Origin: Xanthomonas codiaei
GTDB taxonomy: Bacteria > Pseudomonadota > Gammaproteobacteria > Xanthomonadales > Xanthomonadaceae
NCBI RefSeq assembly: GCF_002939785.1
Contig: NZ_MDEC01000021.1
Coordinates: forward strand, 1 to 64,000
Reading direction: 5' to 3'
DNA: 64,000 nt
This document shows positions 63,983 through 64,000 of this stretch, one piece after another. A program made the translations under genes and the position numbers. The notes below the pieces were generated by a model. The model was not told the DNA's origin. It ran no database searches and saw only the letters and a list, made by a program, of their open reading frames with translations. The first letter of the stretch is position 1; each line of letters starts with the position of its first letter.

Positions 63983-64000
63983 CTACTGGTTCTTGAACAG
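63983..64000 (-). CDS. hrpB2: HrpB2, C-terminal end only (cut by window edge)
   Basis: The last five codons and TAG stop of the gene upstream of hrcJ are visible, reading LFKNQ. By the invariant order of the island, this is hrpB2 (SctI inner-rod class). The remainder lies beyond the window. The call rests on position and the short terminal sequence. Confidence 0.8.
   Translation of the reverse strand: MFKNQ

Overview
The window is chromosomal DNA from a plant-pathogenic Xanthomonas, most like the X. campestris group. The strongest evidence is at the right end, from about 55.8 kb to the edge. It carries one flank of the hrp type III secretion island in the xanthomonad order hpa2, hpa1, hrcC, hrcT, hrpB7, hrcN, hrpB5, hrpB4, hrcJ, hrpB2, with perfect and near-perfect PIP boxes. 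The high GC content, heptamer tandem repeats and families such as DUF802 and DUF3348 agree. The species call is inferred from the harpin sequence and is not proven. I saw no tRNA, rRNA, insertion sequence, prophage or CRISPR array.

Region 0.3-15.6 kb is housekeeping and accessory metabolism. It holds a Na+/H+ antiporter, a secreted hypothetical, a fasciclin protein, a predicted DNA-repair pair (DUF4130-UdgX fusion plus radical SAM protein), and a ring-opening dioxygenase divergent from a LysR regulator. A flavodoxin-like quinone reductase, an aldo/keto reductase, a GT2 glycosyltransferase, an M13 peptidase and an MpaB-type oxygenase follow. Region 16-23.3 kb has a small membrane protein, an APC permease, a LytTR two-component pair and an exported D-amino-acid-oxidase-like enzyme.

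Region 23.7-36.5 kb looks like a stress and redox block. It contains a DUF892 ferritin-like protein, a manganese catalase and a sigma-54 response regulator coupled to a tiny H-box protein. It also contains a cytochrome bd (CIO-type) oxidase whose cydB is frameshifted, an SDR, DUF4142 and DUF6766 proteins, a zinc alcohol dehydrogenase, a YkgJ-type cysteine protein and several very short hydrophilic proteins.

Region 36.96-41.69 kb is a tight four-gene operon, DUF3348-DUF802-OmpA-DUF2894. The second product has a MotA/TolQ-like four-helix membrane part and a long coiled tail with 62-residue repeats. The third has one membrane helix with a conserved Asp and a peptidoglycan-binding OmpA domain. 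Together they resemble a MotAB/ZorAB-type ion-driven motor with two unexplained partners. This is the best candidate for an undescribed system.

Region 42-55.7 kb has a LysR/RidA divergent pair and a porin, short phosphate-binding-like protein and chemoreceptor operon. It also has a secreted nuclease, small hypotheticals, a TetR-controlled hydrolase/thioesterase operon, a truncated acetyltransferase and an ArgP/LysE-type exporter pair. The hrp island then begins. hpa2 (leftward) and hpa1 (rightward) diverge from a region with two opposed PIP promoters. The hrpB operon reads leftward from beyond the window end, through hrpB2 to hrcC.
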